64,000 nt of DNA, from assembly GCF_900115155.1 (NCBI RefSeq), contig NZ_FOVM01000002.1, forward strand, positions 64,550 to 128,549, given 5' to 3'. Under the pieces are notes generated by a model. That model saw only the letters and a program-made list of their open reading frames with translations, was not told the DNA's origin and searched no databases. This DNA is from Mycetocola miduiensis (GTDB lineage Bacteria; Actinomycetota; Actinomycetes; Actinomycetales; Microbacteriaceae). Below are positions 32,976 through 42,007 of this stretch, in pieces (position 1 is the first letter of the stretch; the number at the start of each line of letters is the position of its first letter). The translations under genes were made by a program, and so were the position numbers.

Positions 32976-34523
32976 ATGGCACGCTGGATTTCATCGTCCG
33001 TACAAATGCTGGCCATCCTGGCGATGTTTGCGCTCGGGTTCACGGCGCTCGGTTTGGACATGCCGGCGGCTGCGGTGCAGGCGCCCGCGCGGGCGTTGGA
33101 CATTCGCCCGATGGAGGGCGAGCCGGGGACGGAGGTCACTGCCGTTGCGACCGGTTTCGAAGACTGTCCGCTCGGTGGGTCCGATGACGTAGGAAACCCC
33201 AACGTGACGTTCCTCTGGGAGGAGGAAGGCAGCCTTCGCGACGTGGGGACCGCGCCCTTCTCATCGGGGAGGGCGGAGGTGCCCTTCACCGTGCCGTCGG
33301 CGGCGTCAGCCGGGACGCATAGGGTCGTCGCCCGCTGCTCTTCCGACGCGGGCATGGCAGCGGCGAACACCTTCCTCGTGACATCTCCGGCCGCGCCGGC
33401 GTTGGACGTCGACCCGACAGAGGGTGAGCCGGGGACGGAGGTCACTGCCGTTGCGACCGGTTTTCAGGACTGTCTGTTCGTTGGGTCCGATGACGTAGGG
33501 AACCCCAACGTGACGTTCCTCTGGGAGGAGGAAGGCAGCCTTCGCGACGTTGGGACCGCGCCCTTCTCATCGGGGAGGGCGGAGGTGTTCTTCACCGTGC
33601 CGTCGGCGGCGTCAGCCGGGACGCATCGGGTCGTCGCCCGCTGCTCTTCCGACGCGGGCATGGAAGCGGCGAACACCTTCCTCGTGACATCCCCGCTGGT
33701 TACTGTTCCCGAACTGATCGGCCTCTCGTCCGAGCAGGCGGCGGCTCTCCTGGAGGATTCCGCGCTCGTGCTAGGGAGAGTGTCGGGGTCTGGTGAAGAC
33801 GTTGTCGACCAAAATCCCCTTCCCGGTACGGTGGTGCGCGTTGAATCGTCGGTCGACATCACCTTCGGTGTGATCGCACCGGAGTTGGTCGCTGTTCCCA
33901 ACGTGGTCGGGCTCACCCGCATTGCGGCGCAGGACGCCATCGCAGGCGCGGGCCTTTCTGTTGGTGTCGTCTCTGGCAGCGGGGAGCTGGTGGGCGAGCA
34001 GTCGCTCGTCCCAGGCGCCGACGTGCCGCGGGGAACGAGCGTGGACCTCGCGCTGCAGGTCCTTCCGCCGCAAATGGTCGTGGTGCCCGACCTCATCGGC
34101 ATGTCGCTGGAAGATGCGCTCACCGAGCTGGGTCGCCTCGGATTGCAGCCGGTTGTGTCGGGCGCGTCGGAGGGGGACACCATCGAAGCGCAGAACCCCG
34201 CGCCCGGGACGCTGGTTACCGCCGGGTCGGGTGTCACGATTGTGGCGTCCGCCCGAACATCGGTGGGGGGCGTGGTCCTGGGCATGTGCGTCCTTGTGCT
34301 CGTGCTCGTGCTCGTCGCCGCGAGGACCATCTTGCGACGACGGCGCCACATTGCGGAGCGAGTATGGGCGGCCGAGCACGTACGTGCGGACTTGGTGAGC
34401 CCGGTGGCATCCACCAGCAGCATCGCCGAAGCACCAACCGGGAACGAGCCACCTCGACACGTGGCACGGATTGAACCTCACCCGGACGAACCGCACTACC
34501 ACGTTGAGGAGGTAAGACGATGA
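32976..34523 (+). CDS. Membrane-anchored PASTA-repeat surface protein with a duplicated N-terminal domain
   Basis: 515 residues. An N-terminal hydrophobic segment (MLAILAMFALGFTALGL) probably acts as export signal. Two copies of a domain of about 99 residues follow (about residues 40-138 and 142-240), 306 bases apart and nearly identical in DNA, each with a Cys pair and TVPSAASAGTHRVVARC; this looks like an Ig-like/IPT fold. Three PASTA domains come next (about 241-298, 300-360, 364-422: VPELIGLSSEQA, VPNVVGLTRIAA, VPDLIGMSLEDA). A membrane helix at about 429-448 (VVLGMCVLVLVLVLVAA) and a cytoplasmic tail of 65 residues end it. PASTA domains bind peptidoglycan or muropeptides, usually on PknB-type kinases, but no kinase domain is present. 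The stop overlaps the next gene as ATGA. Confidence 0.85.
   Translation: MARWISSSVQMLAILAMFALGFTALGLDMPAAAVQAPARALDIRPMEGEPGTEVTAVATGFEDCPLGGSDDVGNPNVTFLWEEEGSLRDVGTAPFSSGRAEVPFTVPSAASAGTHRVVARCSSDAGMAAANTFLVTSPAAPALDVDPTEGEPGTEVTAVATGFQDCLFVGSDDVGNPNVTFLWEEEGSLRDVGTAPFSSGRAEVFFTVPSAASAGTHRVVARCSSDAGMEAANTFLVTSPLVTVPELIGLSSEQAAALLEDSALVLGRVSGSGEDVVDQNPLPGTVVRVESSVDITFGVIAPELVAVPNVVGLTRIAAQDAIAGAGLSVGVVSGSGELVGEQSLVPGADVPRGTSVDLALQVLPPQMVVVPDLIGMSLEDALTELGRLGLQPVVSGASEGDTIEAQNPAPGTLVTAGSGVTIVASARTSVGGVVLGMCVLVLVLVLVAARTILRRRRHIAERVWAAEHVRADLVSPVASTSSIAEAPTGNEPPRHVARIEPHPDEPHYHVEEVRR
33093..33389 (+). repeat. First copy of a 297-bp in-gene tandem duplication
   Basis: Encodes the first Ig-like domain of the PASTA protein. 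It matches 33399-33695 at a constant offset of 306 bases with few differences, including long identical blocks such as the stretch encoding VTFLWEEEGSLRDVGTAPFS. The near-identity shows a recent duplication. Confidence 0.85.
33399..33695 (+). repeat. Second copy of the 297-bp duplication
   Basis: Partner of 33093-33389; differences include PL/LF around the Cys-containing loop and P/F before FTVPSAAS. Confidence 0.85.
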
Positions 34524-35113
34524 CGATACTGTCGCAACCGATCCACAAGCACCTCAAGGTGCGCGACCTTTTCATGGACCGACGTGGCAACGGCCTCACG
34601 GCGGACGCGCTCGGCGCGGCAGCGTCCAAGGCCCGCGGACCGGGAACGACCGCTGGCGGTTTGGAACCCCTCTCCCACACGGCAAGGGTAGCTGCCCACC
34701 ATGAGGTGGGGGTCGCCGCAGCGGGGCTGCTCGACCTCGACCTGACGGAGGCTCTCGTCACCGGCTGGGTCAAGTACCGGGCACTTGGGGACGCCGGCCG
34801 ACGTACAGTCGGGTCGATGGCCCGTGAGGTCGTCGACCTCGTCACGCACCGTATCACCACCAGCTACACCCCGACCGTCGACCTCTTCATCGACGAGGTC
34901 CGCGTGGCGAGCTTCGAGTTCCGGCTCGAGCTCACTATCGATGTCGTCGGTTGCGCGGCAGTCGTCGCGGCCGGCCAGCTGGTCGCGGTCAAAGGAGGCG
35001 ACCTCATCGTCAAGGGCACACTGACCGTGGAAGGCCAGACGATCGTAACGCGAAGCAAGCGGTTCGACGCGGAGCTGGTCGCCGACCTTCGACGCCCCGT
35101 GCCCCTCACCTGA
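34520..35113 (+). CDS. Hypothetical protein coupled to the PASTA protein
   Basis: 197 residues, start overlapping the PASTA gene stop by four bases. No signal peptide or membrane span. The first 70 residues are mixed; the second half alternates hydrophobic and charged residues as in a beta-barrel or layered beta structure (VDLFIDEVRVASFEFRLELT, then IVKGTLTVEGQTIVTR). I do not recognise the family. The coupling suggests it acts with the cytoplasmic tail of the PASTA protein; this is inference. Confidence 0.7.
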   Translation: MTILSQPIHKHLKVRDLFMDRRGNGLTADALGAAASKARGPGTTAGGLEPLSHTARVAAHHEVGVAAAGLLDLDLTEALVTGWVKYRALGDAGRRTVGSMAREVVDLVTHRITTSYTPTVDLFIDEVRVASFEFRLELTIDVVGCAAVVAAGQLVAVKGGDLIVKGTLTVEGQTIVTRSKRFDAELVADLRRPVPLT

Positions 35114-35146
35114 GGAGAAGTACCCAGCAGTTCAGATTCGGGATGC

Positions 35147-35510
35147 TTATGTCCTCCGCTGGGCACCTCTCTCGACGGCGTAGTCGAACTCAAGTCCGGA
35201 GTAGTCTTCCACCGCGACTTTGACGGGAGAGATGGTTGCCACTGATGCCTGCGCTGTCATCGCGTCGACGAAAGCCTCAGCCGTTGGATCGAGCTGGACG
35301 AGCGCGCCTTCCAGGCGCATGCGTCCGTCGGGACATAGATACCGTCTCAGAAGAGGACAGTCGCATTCCAGGTATCCGGGTGATGCGGGTCGTCTTTGCC
35401 CAGGCCCGTGCCATCGAAGGTCTCCCCGCCGTCTGGGACGGTGAGCTCAAAGGGCACCGGGGAGCGGGTCGCGAGGTAGGTGCCGGCGTCGAGGACGCCG
35501 CTCCGGGACC
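35147..35510 (-). pseudogene. Relic of a secreted actinobacterial protein
   Basis: Two adjoining frames on the minus strand keep protein-like text: VLDAGTYLATRSPVPFELTV and PDGGETFDGTG end at a stop near 35363, then RRYLCPDGRMRLEGALVQLD, PTAEAFVDAMTAQ and VAVEDYSGLEFDYAV end at TAA 35147. This pattern (a GTY..P..FTVPDGW domain followed by a TAEAFV..DV..G..G domain) occurs in exported proteins of unknown function in actinobacteria. Stops and frame changes show decay. Confidence 0.45.
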
Positions 35511-35600
35511 GGCGAGGGTGGGATCATGTTGGGGTCGATGTCGATATCGGCGATGCATCGCTTATTTCCAGCTTCGTCGTGCTCCATATCTGCTACGGCC

Positions 35601-35672
35601 CGTACGAGCCGTACGAGCCGTACGAGCCGTACGAGCCGTACGAGCCGTACGAGCCGTACGAGCCGTACGAGC
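35601..35672. repeat. Eight perfect tandem copies of a 9-bp unit (CGTACGAGC)
   Basis: Units start at 35601 and every nine bases to 35664; a ninth is broken (CGTAGCCCT). Each unit contains the palindrome CGTACG. Because nine is a multiple of three, all frames stay open through the array. Confidence 0.95.
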
Positions 35673-35756
35673 CGTAGCCCTCGGTTTTGGGATACCAGAG
35701 TTGTAGACAGTGGCATCGAGGGCGGCCGGCCGACGCGCGTTGAGCCCGTGCTAGGG

Positions 35757-36240
35757 GTTCGGCGCCAGACGACGAGCGGCGAAAGCCGCCTCAATGGACT
35801 GCAGCGCCTCGACCGCGGCGCCGGTGCCGTCTTCGGTGGCGATCTGCTCGCCGATTGCCGTCGCCGCGGCGGCGTACTCCTTCCGCGAGATCAGCTCGCG
35901 AATTCGTCCCCAGCCATTCGTGCGGTGCGTCGTCGAGGACGAACATGTCGTTCGTTGATCGAGCGGCAAGGGAGCCCCAACCGGTTGCACCCACGGCCCG
36001 CACACCGGCCTGCTGAAGGGCGTGCAGCACAACTTGACCCCGGGCTTCGGCTTTCGCCCCGAATCCCATGCTGCCGAAGCCGACGTAGACGACGGGTCGA
36101 CGGCCTTGGAGAAATTCGACGAGACCGTTCGGTTGTTCCCAGGTCAGGGCAGTCCGCCGAAACCAGTAGCCGGTCACGTGTGCGCTGGCGGGGTAGTCGC
36201 CCGGTACAGGAACTACGTGTCGGCAGTAGGAGCAACCCTC
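35757..36240 (-). pseudogene. MGT-type glycosyltransferase relic with an internal deletion
   Basis: The piece VTGYWF with GLVEFLQGRRPVVYVGFGSM and GVRAVGATGWGSL to APHEWL matches the C-terminal domain of macrolide/sterol glycosyltransferases (family GT1). Right after it the HHGGAGTT sugar-nucleotide motif should come; it is deleted, and another frame resumes with AAAATAIGEQIATEDG and AAVEALQSIEAAFAARRL, the C-terminal helix of the same family, ending near 35757. The N-terminal acceptor domain is absent. Non-functional. Confidence 0.7.
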
Positions 36241-36269
36241 ACGAACGTCAGACCCGCCACCGCGAAGCC

Positions 36270-37547
36270 TCAGTGAGGTGACTGCCTCCGATAATGCCTA
36301 TCGCGGATGCCAAGAACGACGGCTCCGATGACCGCCGCGACGAGAGAACCGGCGAGGACGCCGACTTTGACGTGGTTGTCGGATTCGCTGCCGGGGGTGA
36401 AGGAGAGGTCTCCGACGAGCAGTGACACGGTGAAGCCGATCCCGGCCACGAAGGACATGCCGATCATGTCGATCCAGCGAAGCGACGGATCGATTCTGAG
36501 GCCGCGGATTCGGGTGACGAGGAAGGTGGTGCCCGTAATGCCGACCGCCTTTCCGAGAACGAGTCCGGCGATGATTCCGATCGTGATCGTGTCGGTGAGC
36601 GAGTCGGTGAGCCCTGCAATTCCTCCGACGGTGACACCGGCGGAGAAGAAGGCGAAGATCGGTACCGCGAAGCCGGTGGAGACGACACCCCACCGGTCTG
36701 CGAAGTGGGCGGCGAGGCCGTCGTAGAGCGACTTGCCGTCGTGGTCGGTACCGGCTTTCACGCGTGCGCGTGTGGTGGCGATGACCGGAACCATGAAGCC
36801 GAGGAGAACGCCGGCGACGGTGGAGTGAACGCCCGACGCGTGGACGAGTGCCCAGGTGGTCACCGCGAGGGGAATCAGGATCCACCAGGCTCGCACCCCT
36901 CGCTGCACCGCGAATGCGAAGAGCCCCAGCGGAATGAGGGCGAGGGCGAGGGGGATGAAGGCGATCTCGTCGGTGTAGAAGATGGCGATGATCGAGATCG
37001 CGAGGAGGTCGTCGACGACGGCGAGGGTGAGCAGGAACGTGCGAAGTGCCGGCGGCAGGTGCCGGCCGACGACGGCGATCACGGCCACAGCGAACGCGAT
37101 ATCCGTTGCGGCTGGGATGGCCCAGCCCTGCAGGGCGCCGCCCCCCGACTGCGCGTTGACAATGACGTAGAACAGGGCAGGCACGGCGACCCCGCCTACC
37201 GCTGCCGCGATCGGGACCATGGCGGTTCGCGGGTTGCGGAGTTTGCCGGCGACGAATTCTTCCTTCAGTTCGAGGCCGACGACGAAGAAGAAGATCGCCA
37301 GAAGTCCGTCGGCCGCCCACGCGCCGACGCTGAGGTTCAAGTGGAGCGCTTCCGGGCCGAACGTGAAGTCGCGGATGGAATTGTAGAAGCTGGCAGCGCC
37401 GGTGTTCGCGAGCACGAGCGCCAGCACGGTGGCGCCCAGCAGCAGCGCGCCGCCGACGACGTCGCTGCTGAGGGTCTGGTGGACGCCGCGCCAAATCGAG
37501 TGAGGCGCCTGGTCAGCGGGAAGCGGAACGGGGGTGGATGTCGTCAT
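36270..37547 (-). CDS. nhaA: Na+/H+ antiporter NhaA
   Basis: 425 residues with about twelve spans. ADGLLAIFFFVVGLELKEEF is the conserved loop-to-TM region of NhaA; AIPAATDIAFAVAVIAVVGR carries the helix IV Thr-Asp; and LTLAVVDDLLAISIIAIFYT holds the Asp-Asp pair that binds Na+ and protons. NhaA exports Na+ for two H+ at alkaline pH. It lies among other ion transport genes in the island (a TrkH-type protein and an antiporter stump), which together suggest salt or pH adaptation cargo. Confidence 0.95.
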   Translation of the reverse strand: MTTSTPVPLPADQAPHSIWRGVHQTLSSDVVGGALLLGATVLALVLANTGAASFYNSIRDFTFGPEALHLNLSVGAWAADGLLAIFFFVVGLELKEEFVAGKLRNPRTAMVPIAAAVGGVAVPALFYVIVNAQSGGGALQGWAIPAATDIAFAVAVIAVVGRHLPPALRTFLLTLAVVDDLLAISIIAIFYTDEIAFIPLALALIPLGLFAFAVQRGVRAWWILIPLAVTTWALVHASGVHSTVAGVLLGFMVPVIATTRARVKAGTDHDGKSLYDGLAAHFADRWGVVSTGFAVPIFAFFSAGVTVGGIAGLTDSLTDTITIGIIAGLVLGKAVGITGTTFLVTRIRGLRIDPSLRWIDMIGMSFVAGIGFTVSLLVGDLSFTPGSESDNHVKVGVLAGSLVAAVIGAVVLGIRDRHYRRQSPH

Positions 37548-37848
37548 GGCAGGCCTTCGTTGGTGCGGACGCGGGAGGGGGCATCCGCTGGCTCGGCGAC
37601 GAGGGACGGATGACGTCAGGCGCGTGGCGGCGGGCAGCCGGCGATCTCGCCGTGTGCGTTAGTGCCCCACGAACTCATCCACCCGTTGGTTCCGCTGGCG
37701 CGCTTGGTCAGCAGCAGCCGGTTCGGGAATGCCGCTTGGGACCGGGCGCGAGCGCGCGACGGTGACAAGGACGGAAAAGGCATGTGTTCAGCCTACTGAT
37801 TGGCGTTGTGAGACGGCCGAGTCGCGTGTTCGGCTCCGGAATCCGGAC
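37548..37848. other. 301-bp leader region of nhaA
   Basis: No gene is supported. It should hold the nhaA promoter on the minus strand and the end of the neighbouring transcript. I see no clear promoter or riboswitch. Confidence 0.4.
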
Positions 37849-38469
37849 CTAGGGGGAGCCGCGCCGCATCCGCGTGGTCGCGATGAGCGCGGTGGCTAGC
37901 GTGAGAATCACGACGGCGAGGCCGAAGGCGTAGACGCTGATCATCCCGTACCCGCCTGCAGCGCTCGGGTCGAGAAAGAAGTACGGGTACCAGTTCGCCG
38001 CGTTGCCCCGCACCAGTGTGTACCCGGCCCAGAGAATGGGAAAGCCCAGCGAGAGCCAGGCGGCGCTCCAAGGCAGGCGTCGGTGCGTCGCGAAGACGAA
38101 GTCGCCCACCGCGTATATGGGCAGCACGAAATGGAGAAGCCGTGATGCGAGCGGTGCCTGCAACAGGAACGGCGACAGCTCCTGGTCGAGGATCAATAGC
38201 GCGAACACACCACCCGAGACGACAACGTAGGTCGTCGCGAGAAGGCGAAGCACCGTGAGCCACTGGGGTTCTGGTTGTCCCCGAATCCCGACCACCACGG
38301 CGAGAGCCAGGGCGATGACCATGACGACGTGGCTCTGGATGGTGAAATAGCTCAGCACGTTAATGGCCACGCAGGATCCGTAGATATAGAAGCAGCTCGT
38401 CCGGGACAACAGGGCCAACACGGTCACGACCAGGATCGCTATCCGCATCGCCGTGACAACGAATCGCAC
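37849..38469 (-). CDS. Pr6Pr family membrane protein
   Basis: 206 residues with six predicted spans. FYIYGSCVAINVLSYFTIQSHVV, then LLHFVLPIYAVGDFVFA and RRLPWSAAWLSLGFPILWAG, and GNAANWYPYFFLDP are hallmarks of the Pr6Pr/FAR-17a-AIG1-like membrane proteins of actinobacteria. Biochemical function is unknown. It stands alone between nhaA and a region of decayed genes. Confidence 0.8.
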   Translation of the reverse strand: MRFVVTAMRIAILVVTVLALLSRTSCFYIYGSCVAINVLSYFTIQSHVVMVIALALAVVVGIRGQPEPQWLTVLRLLATTYVVVSGGVFALLILDQELSPFLLQAPLASRLLHFVLPIYAVGDFVFATHRRLPWSAAWLSLGFPILWAGYTLVRGNAANWYPYFFLDPSAAGGYGMISVYAFGLAVVILTLATALIATTRMRRGSP

Positions 38470-39438
38470 GATGCACCTCCGCTGGGTACCGGATCAGGAC
38501 GGGTGCTGCATAGCGTAGCTGCCGCCACGGGTGGGGCGACGGTGTCAGCGACTCGACGACACGGGGGCTTCGCCGGTCGGTCCCTAGTAGAGGAATCGCA
38601 GGGCAAGGGCACAGCGAGTGGACTGTCCGCGATCTCGCCGTATTCGAGAACCTGTCCGGTCGTGATTTCCTCCCGCGTGTCGAAGAGTTCGACGACTCGT
38701 TCCGCGATGATGCGGCGTCCACTGTGCCGGTGATGTCGAGCGCATTGATGCTGGGGTTCATCCCGTATCCGTGTGGTTGCTCCGTGATGAGCCCGACCAA
38801 TTACCGACCCAAGCATCCGGTCCATCCTCGCCCGGGTGGGGTTAATGATCCCTCCGGCTGGAGTTGCTAGCGGTCGAGCTGGAGTCGGCGCCACGGCGAT
38901 CTAGGCCGCGACCACGATGCCGCAGATTGTGGATCGTCCCGTCTGTGAATTCCCGGCCGTAGGTCCACGAGAGCACGACTCCGAACCCCTCCAGACCGGC
39001 GACCGTCGTGACCTGCGCGTTCGATGTGAGATGCCGGTCCATCCGCCGGGATCGAGGAGCGGACCGAGCTGCGCCTTGAGTAAGGGTCGGTTGTGTGGAC
39101 GGCCAGCAGCAGCGAGCCGCAGAGCGCGGCGATCACCTCGAGGTCGACTCCCCGGATGCCGACGTCCGTACAGAAAGTGCGTACGAGACCTCGGGCGCGA
39201 ACGCGCGCCTCAGTCATGGTCGATCCCCGCAGTCCAGCGAACAAAGGTGATATGGGCGGGCATGGATTTCCGTTCAACCCTGTGCAGGGTCAGCCGATGT
39301 CCAGAGTGACCGATTGACCACCCGCCGACCAGACTTCCCGGCGCACCAGTGATGATGGTACTGGCCTGTGATCCCACGCATGCCCCCTGCGGGCAAGGCC
39401 ACGCCGTCCCGGGCGTGCCGATCACCGGCACCGAACCT
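38470..39438. other. Decayed stretch of about 970 bp between the Pr6Pr and TrkH genes
   Basis: No intact gene. On the minus strand, stretches of protein-like text appear in alternating frames: LITEQPHGYGMNPSINALDI followed by IIAERVVELFDTREEITTGQ and VLEYGEIADSPLAVPLP (38590-38800), and GIRGVDLEVIAALCGSLLLA with VAGLEGFGVVLSWTYGREF (38920-39220). I cannot assign families. They look like two or more frameshifted, truncated genes. Confidence 0.45.
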
Positions 39439-40836
39439 TCAACCGATGATGGGACTCTCATTCGGGAAGCGGTACAGCTGACGACGTTGGCGGATCGACA
39501 GCGCCGCCGCGAGGCTGATCGGTCCGATCCGACCTGCGAACATCAGAGCTGAGAGGACGTACTTGCCGAATGGAGGTAGTTCCTCGCTGAGGCCGACGCT
39601 GAGTCCGCACGTGGCGAAGGCTGAGATCACCTCGAAAAGGATTCGATCGAGCGGTTCCCTGCTGACGGCCATGAGTAGTCCCGTTGCGACGAGAATCAGC
39701 GTGGCAGCGAGGAACAGGACGCTGATGGCAACTCGAAGCGCCCCCTCGGTGATGGTGCGTCCGAAAGTCCGAACATCCGAGTCTCCCCGTACCTCCGCGA
39801 GAATCGCAAGGAATAGCACAGCGATGGTCGTGACCTTGATGCCACCCGCGGTGGATGCCGAACCGCCGCCCGCGAACATCAGTGCGTCGGTTGCGAGCAA
39901 CGTCACCGGGCTTGACGCGCTCGGATCCACGATGCTGAAGCCACCCGAGCGCATCATCGTCGAGGCGAAGACCGCATGGAAGACTTTCTCTCCAACGTCC
40001 ATGTCGCCGATTGTGGAGCTGTTGGACCATTCGAAGATGGCCCAGATCACAGCACCGGCGATCAGCAAAATCGTTGTGACCAGCAGTGTCAGTTTGGTGT
40101 GGACGGTCCATTTGCGGAACTCGAACTTGGTGGCCATGAGCACCATGAAAACGGGAAAGCCCAAGCTGCCAATGAATACCCCCACCATGATCGGAACGAG
40201 AATCCACAGGTTGTCTGCGAAGCCGTTCAACCCATCCGGGTGGGAAACGAAGCCAGCATTGTTGAACGAGGAGACGGCATAGAAGATTCCGTGCCAGAGC
40301 CCGGCTGTCCAGGACTTGTCGGCGACTATGAAACTTGGGACGAGAAGAACGGCGAGCGCGAGCTCTACCGCGAGCGTCGTCAGGACGACGGTCCTCAGGA
40401 GGCTTCCGACTTCGCCCAGCTTTCCGGTACTGATTCCCTGCTGGGCAAGCAGCTTGCTACGGACCCCAAGTTGCCGCGTCACGGCCCGGGCTAGAAGAGA
40501 GGCCATTGTCACGATGCCGAGCCCGCCGACTTGGATGCCGAGGAGGATGACGACCTGTCCAAAGAAAGACCAGTGTTCGGCAGTGTTCACCGTGACGAGG
40601 CCCGTCACAGTCACTGCGGAGAACGCGGTGAAGAGTGAGTCATGTAATGGCGTCGCTTGGCCGTCTGCCGCCGAGAGCGGGAGACTGAGCAGAAGGGTGA
40701 AGGTGAGTGCAACAAGCGCAAAGACCACGAGCGCCAGGCGGGCGGGCGAGCTTCTTGCCACCGAGTCGACGAGCTTCCGCGGGTCTCGCCAGATCGACCG
40801 ACGTGCGGACTTCTGGCTGGTGGGGGAGATCGTCAT
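39439..40836 (-). CDS. TrkH/KtrB-type potassium uptake protein
   Basis: 465 residues from ATG 40836. Four M1-P-M2 repeats can be followed; the filter-like segments include SAVTVTGLVTVN, SSFNNAGF, MMRSGGFSIVD and FATCGLSVGLS. GGGSASTAGGIKVTT is the conserved loop after the third repeat. The protein forms the membrane channel of a Ktr/Trk system; the KtrA/TrkA regulatory subunit (RCK domain) is not found next to it, so a chromosomal subunit must serve it. A (GATC)n tract lies 41 bases upstream. Confidence 0.92.
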   Translation of the reverse strand: MTISPTSQKSARRSIWRDPRKLVDSVARSSPARLALVVFALVALTFTLLLSLPLSAADGQATPLHDSLFTAFSAVTVTGLVTVNTAEHWSFFGQVVILLGIQVGGLGIVTMASLLARAVTRQLGVRSKLLAQQGISTGKLGEVGSLLRTVVLTTLAVELALAVLLVPSFIVADKSWTAGLWHGIFYAVSSFNNAGFVSHPDGLNGFADNLWILVPIMVGVFIGSLGFPVFMVLMATKFEFRKWTVHTKLTLLVTTILLIAGAVIWAIFEWSNSSTIGDMDVGEKVFHAVFASTMMRSGGFSIVDPSASSPVTLLATDALMFAGGGSASTAGGIKVTTIAVLFLAILAEVRGDSDVRTFGRTITEGALRVAISVLFLAATLILVATGLLMAVSREPLDRILFEVISAFATCGLSVGLSEELPPFGKYVLSALMFAGRIGPISLAAALSIRQRRQLYRFPNESPIIG

Positions 40837-40876
40837 GGTGGCCTGCCCTCTGCAGTGAACGGGTTCATATACATCT

Positions 40877-40898
40877 GATCGATCGATCGATCGATCGA
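40877..40898. repeat. (GATC)n microsatellite upstream of the TrkH gene
   Basis: Five and a half copies of GATC in a row, 41-62 bases upstream of the trkH-like start codon, where it could alter promoter spacing. Confidence 0.9.
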
Positions 40899-41050
40899 AC
40901 GCCGACCAGGCTTCGCGGCACACCGGCACACAGTCTATACAGGTGGACTTCAGCACCACGAGCCTTCCGTGGTGTGATCCCGTGCCGATGGAACCCCCAC
41001 GTCTACAGTCAGCCCAGTCCGCACCACTCCACGACGTTTAGGCTTTCGGG

Positions 41051-41257
41051 GTGATCGAACTCGATCTACCCGTTCTCACATTCGCGGCAATCGGGTTGAC
41101 TGCCCTTGCTGCCGCGCCCCTGCCCCGTTTTCTGCGGCGTCTGCCGATATCGACCCCGATGGTGTTCCTCGCCGCGGGCATTCCCGGATTCGCGTTGCTC
41201 CCCGAGCTGCCCGACCATGACCCAATCACGCACATCAGATTGCGTTACATCTCATAG
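41051..41257 (+). pseudogene. N-terminal stump of a cation:proton antiporter
   Basis: From GTG 41051, 68 residues: IELDLPVLTFAAIGLTALAA, then LRRLPISTPMVFLAAGIPGF and LLPELPDHDPITHI. This is the first two spans and the L-P-x-x-D-P loop of CPA1-type Na+/H+ exchangers. It ends at TAG/TAA right after IRLRYIS, where full proteins have some 400 more residues. The following 290 bases hold nothing recognisable. Confidence 0.55.
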
Positions 41258-41546
41258 AAGTCTGCGGCATCATTTCAATGTCAGGTGCTGGTTTAGCGAT
41301 CAACCGGCCCGTGGGGTGGAGACGAGGGTCGACAACCTGGCGACTGCTCGCCATGACCATGCCGCCGCTGTCGGTGTCACCAACCGCAACGGCTTTAGAA
41401 CACCCACAAATTCACCAACCTCGCATCGGGTGCGACGCTCCGGGCTGCAAACGCGCATCCCAGACTGCTCATCTGGGGTCTCGTCGTAGCAGTCGCCCCC
41501 GTGGGAAAACTAACGGAAATTGCCGACGCGCCCGCCACCTTCTTCC

Positions 41547-41879
41547 TCAGCCGGCGGCTTCCATGTTCTTTGTCACGGCGTCCAGAGTTCGCTGGAGTTC
41601 CTCTGTGGGGCTGAACTCGACGATCTCGGTTCCGGCGTAGAGGACGGGGGTGTGACCGGGAGGGACGTAGTAGGCGTCGCCGGTCTCGAATGTTTCCTCG
41701 CCAGAGGCGGTCTTGAAGGTCACTTTGCCAGCCAAAACATACCCCCAATGGGCTGACTGGCATCGGTCGTCCGGCAAGCCCTTGAAGAACTCTGCGAGGT
41801 CGGCATCTGCGGTGTATTTTTTGAAGGCAACGGTGTAGCCCCCGTCGAAATTCTCCAGATGGCCCTCATAGCCCTCCAT
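41547..41879 (-). CDS. Cupin-domain protein
   Basis: 110 residues from ATG 41879; the frame stays open further upstream without a good start, so the N-terminus is uncertain. The cupin is clear: HWGYVLAGKVTFKTASGEET as motif 1 region, DAYYVPPGHTPVLYAGTEIV as motif 2, and a C-terminal helix (EELQRTLDAVTKNMEAA). Metal-binding His residues are fewer than in classical cupins. Function unknown; small cupins of this type often bind small molecules or act as isomerases. It is the last gene before the right end of the island. Confidence 0.8.
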   Translation of the reverse strand: MEGYEGHLENFDGGYTVAFKKYTADADLAEFFKGLPDDRCQSAHWGYVLAGKVTFKTASGEETFETGDAYYVPPGHTPVLYAGTEIVEFSPTEELQRTLDAVTKNMEAAG

Positions 41880-42007
41880 TTCAACGGTCTCTGAAGCGCT
41901 ATTTCTCGATGTTTCAGGCTCCTCCAGCAGGGCCCAGACTGCCCCGTAGCAGCCTAGGTATGTTGGGGTCAACAATCCCACAAATCGCAGTCGATACGGG
42001 GGAGCGG

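Noticed and set aside
35601-35672. A CRISPR array
   Set aside because: The units are only nine bases long and have no spacers; no cas genes are in the window.
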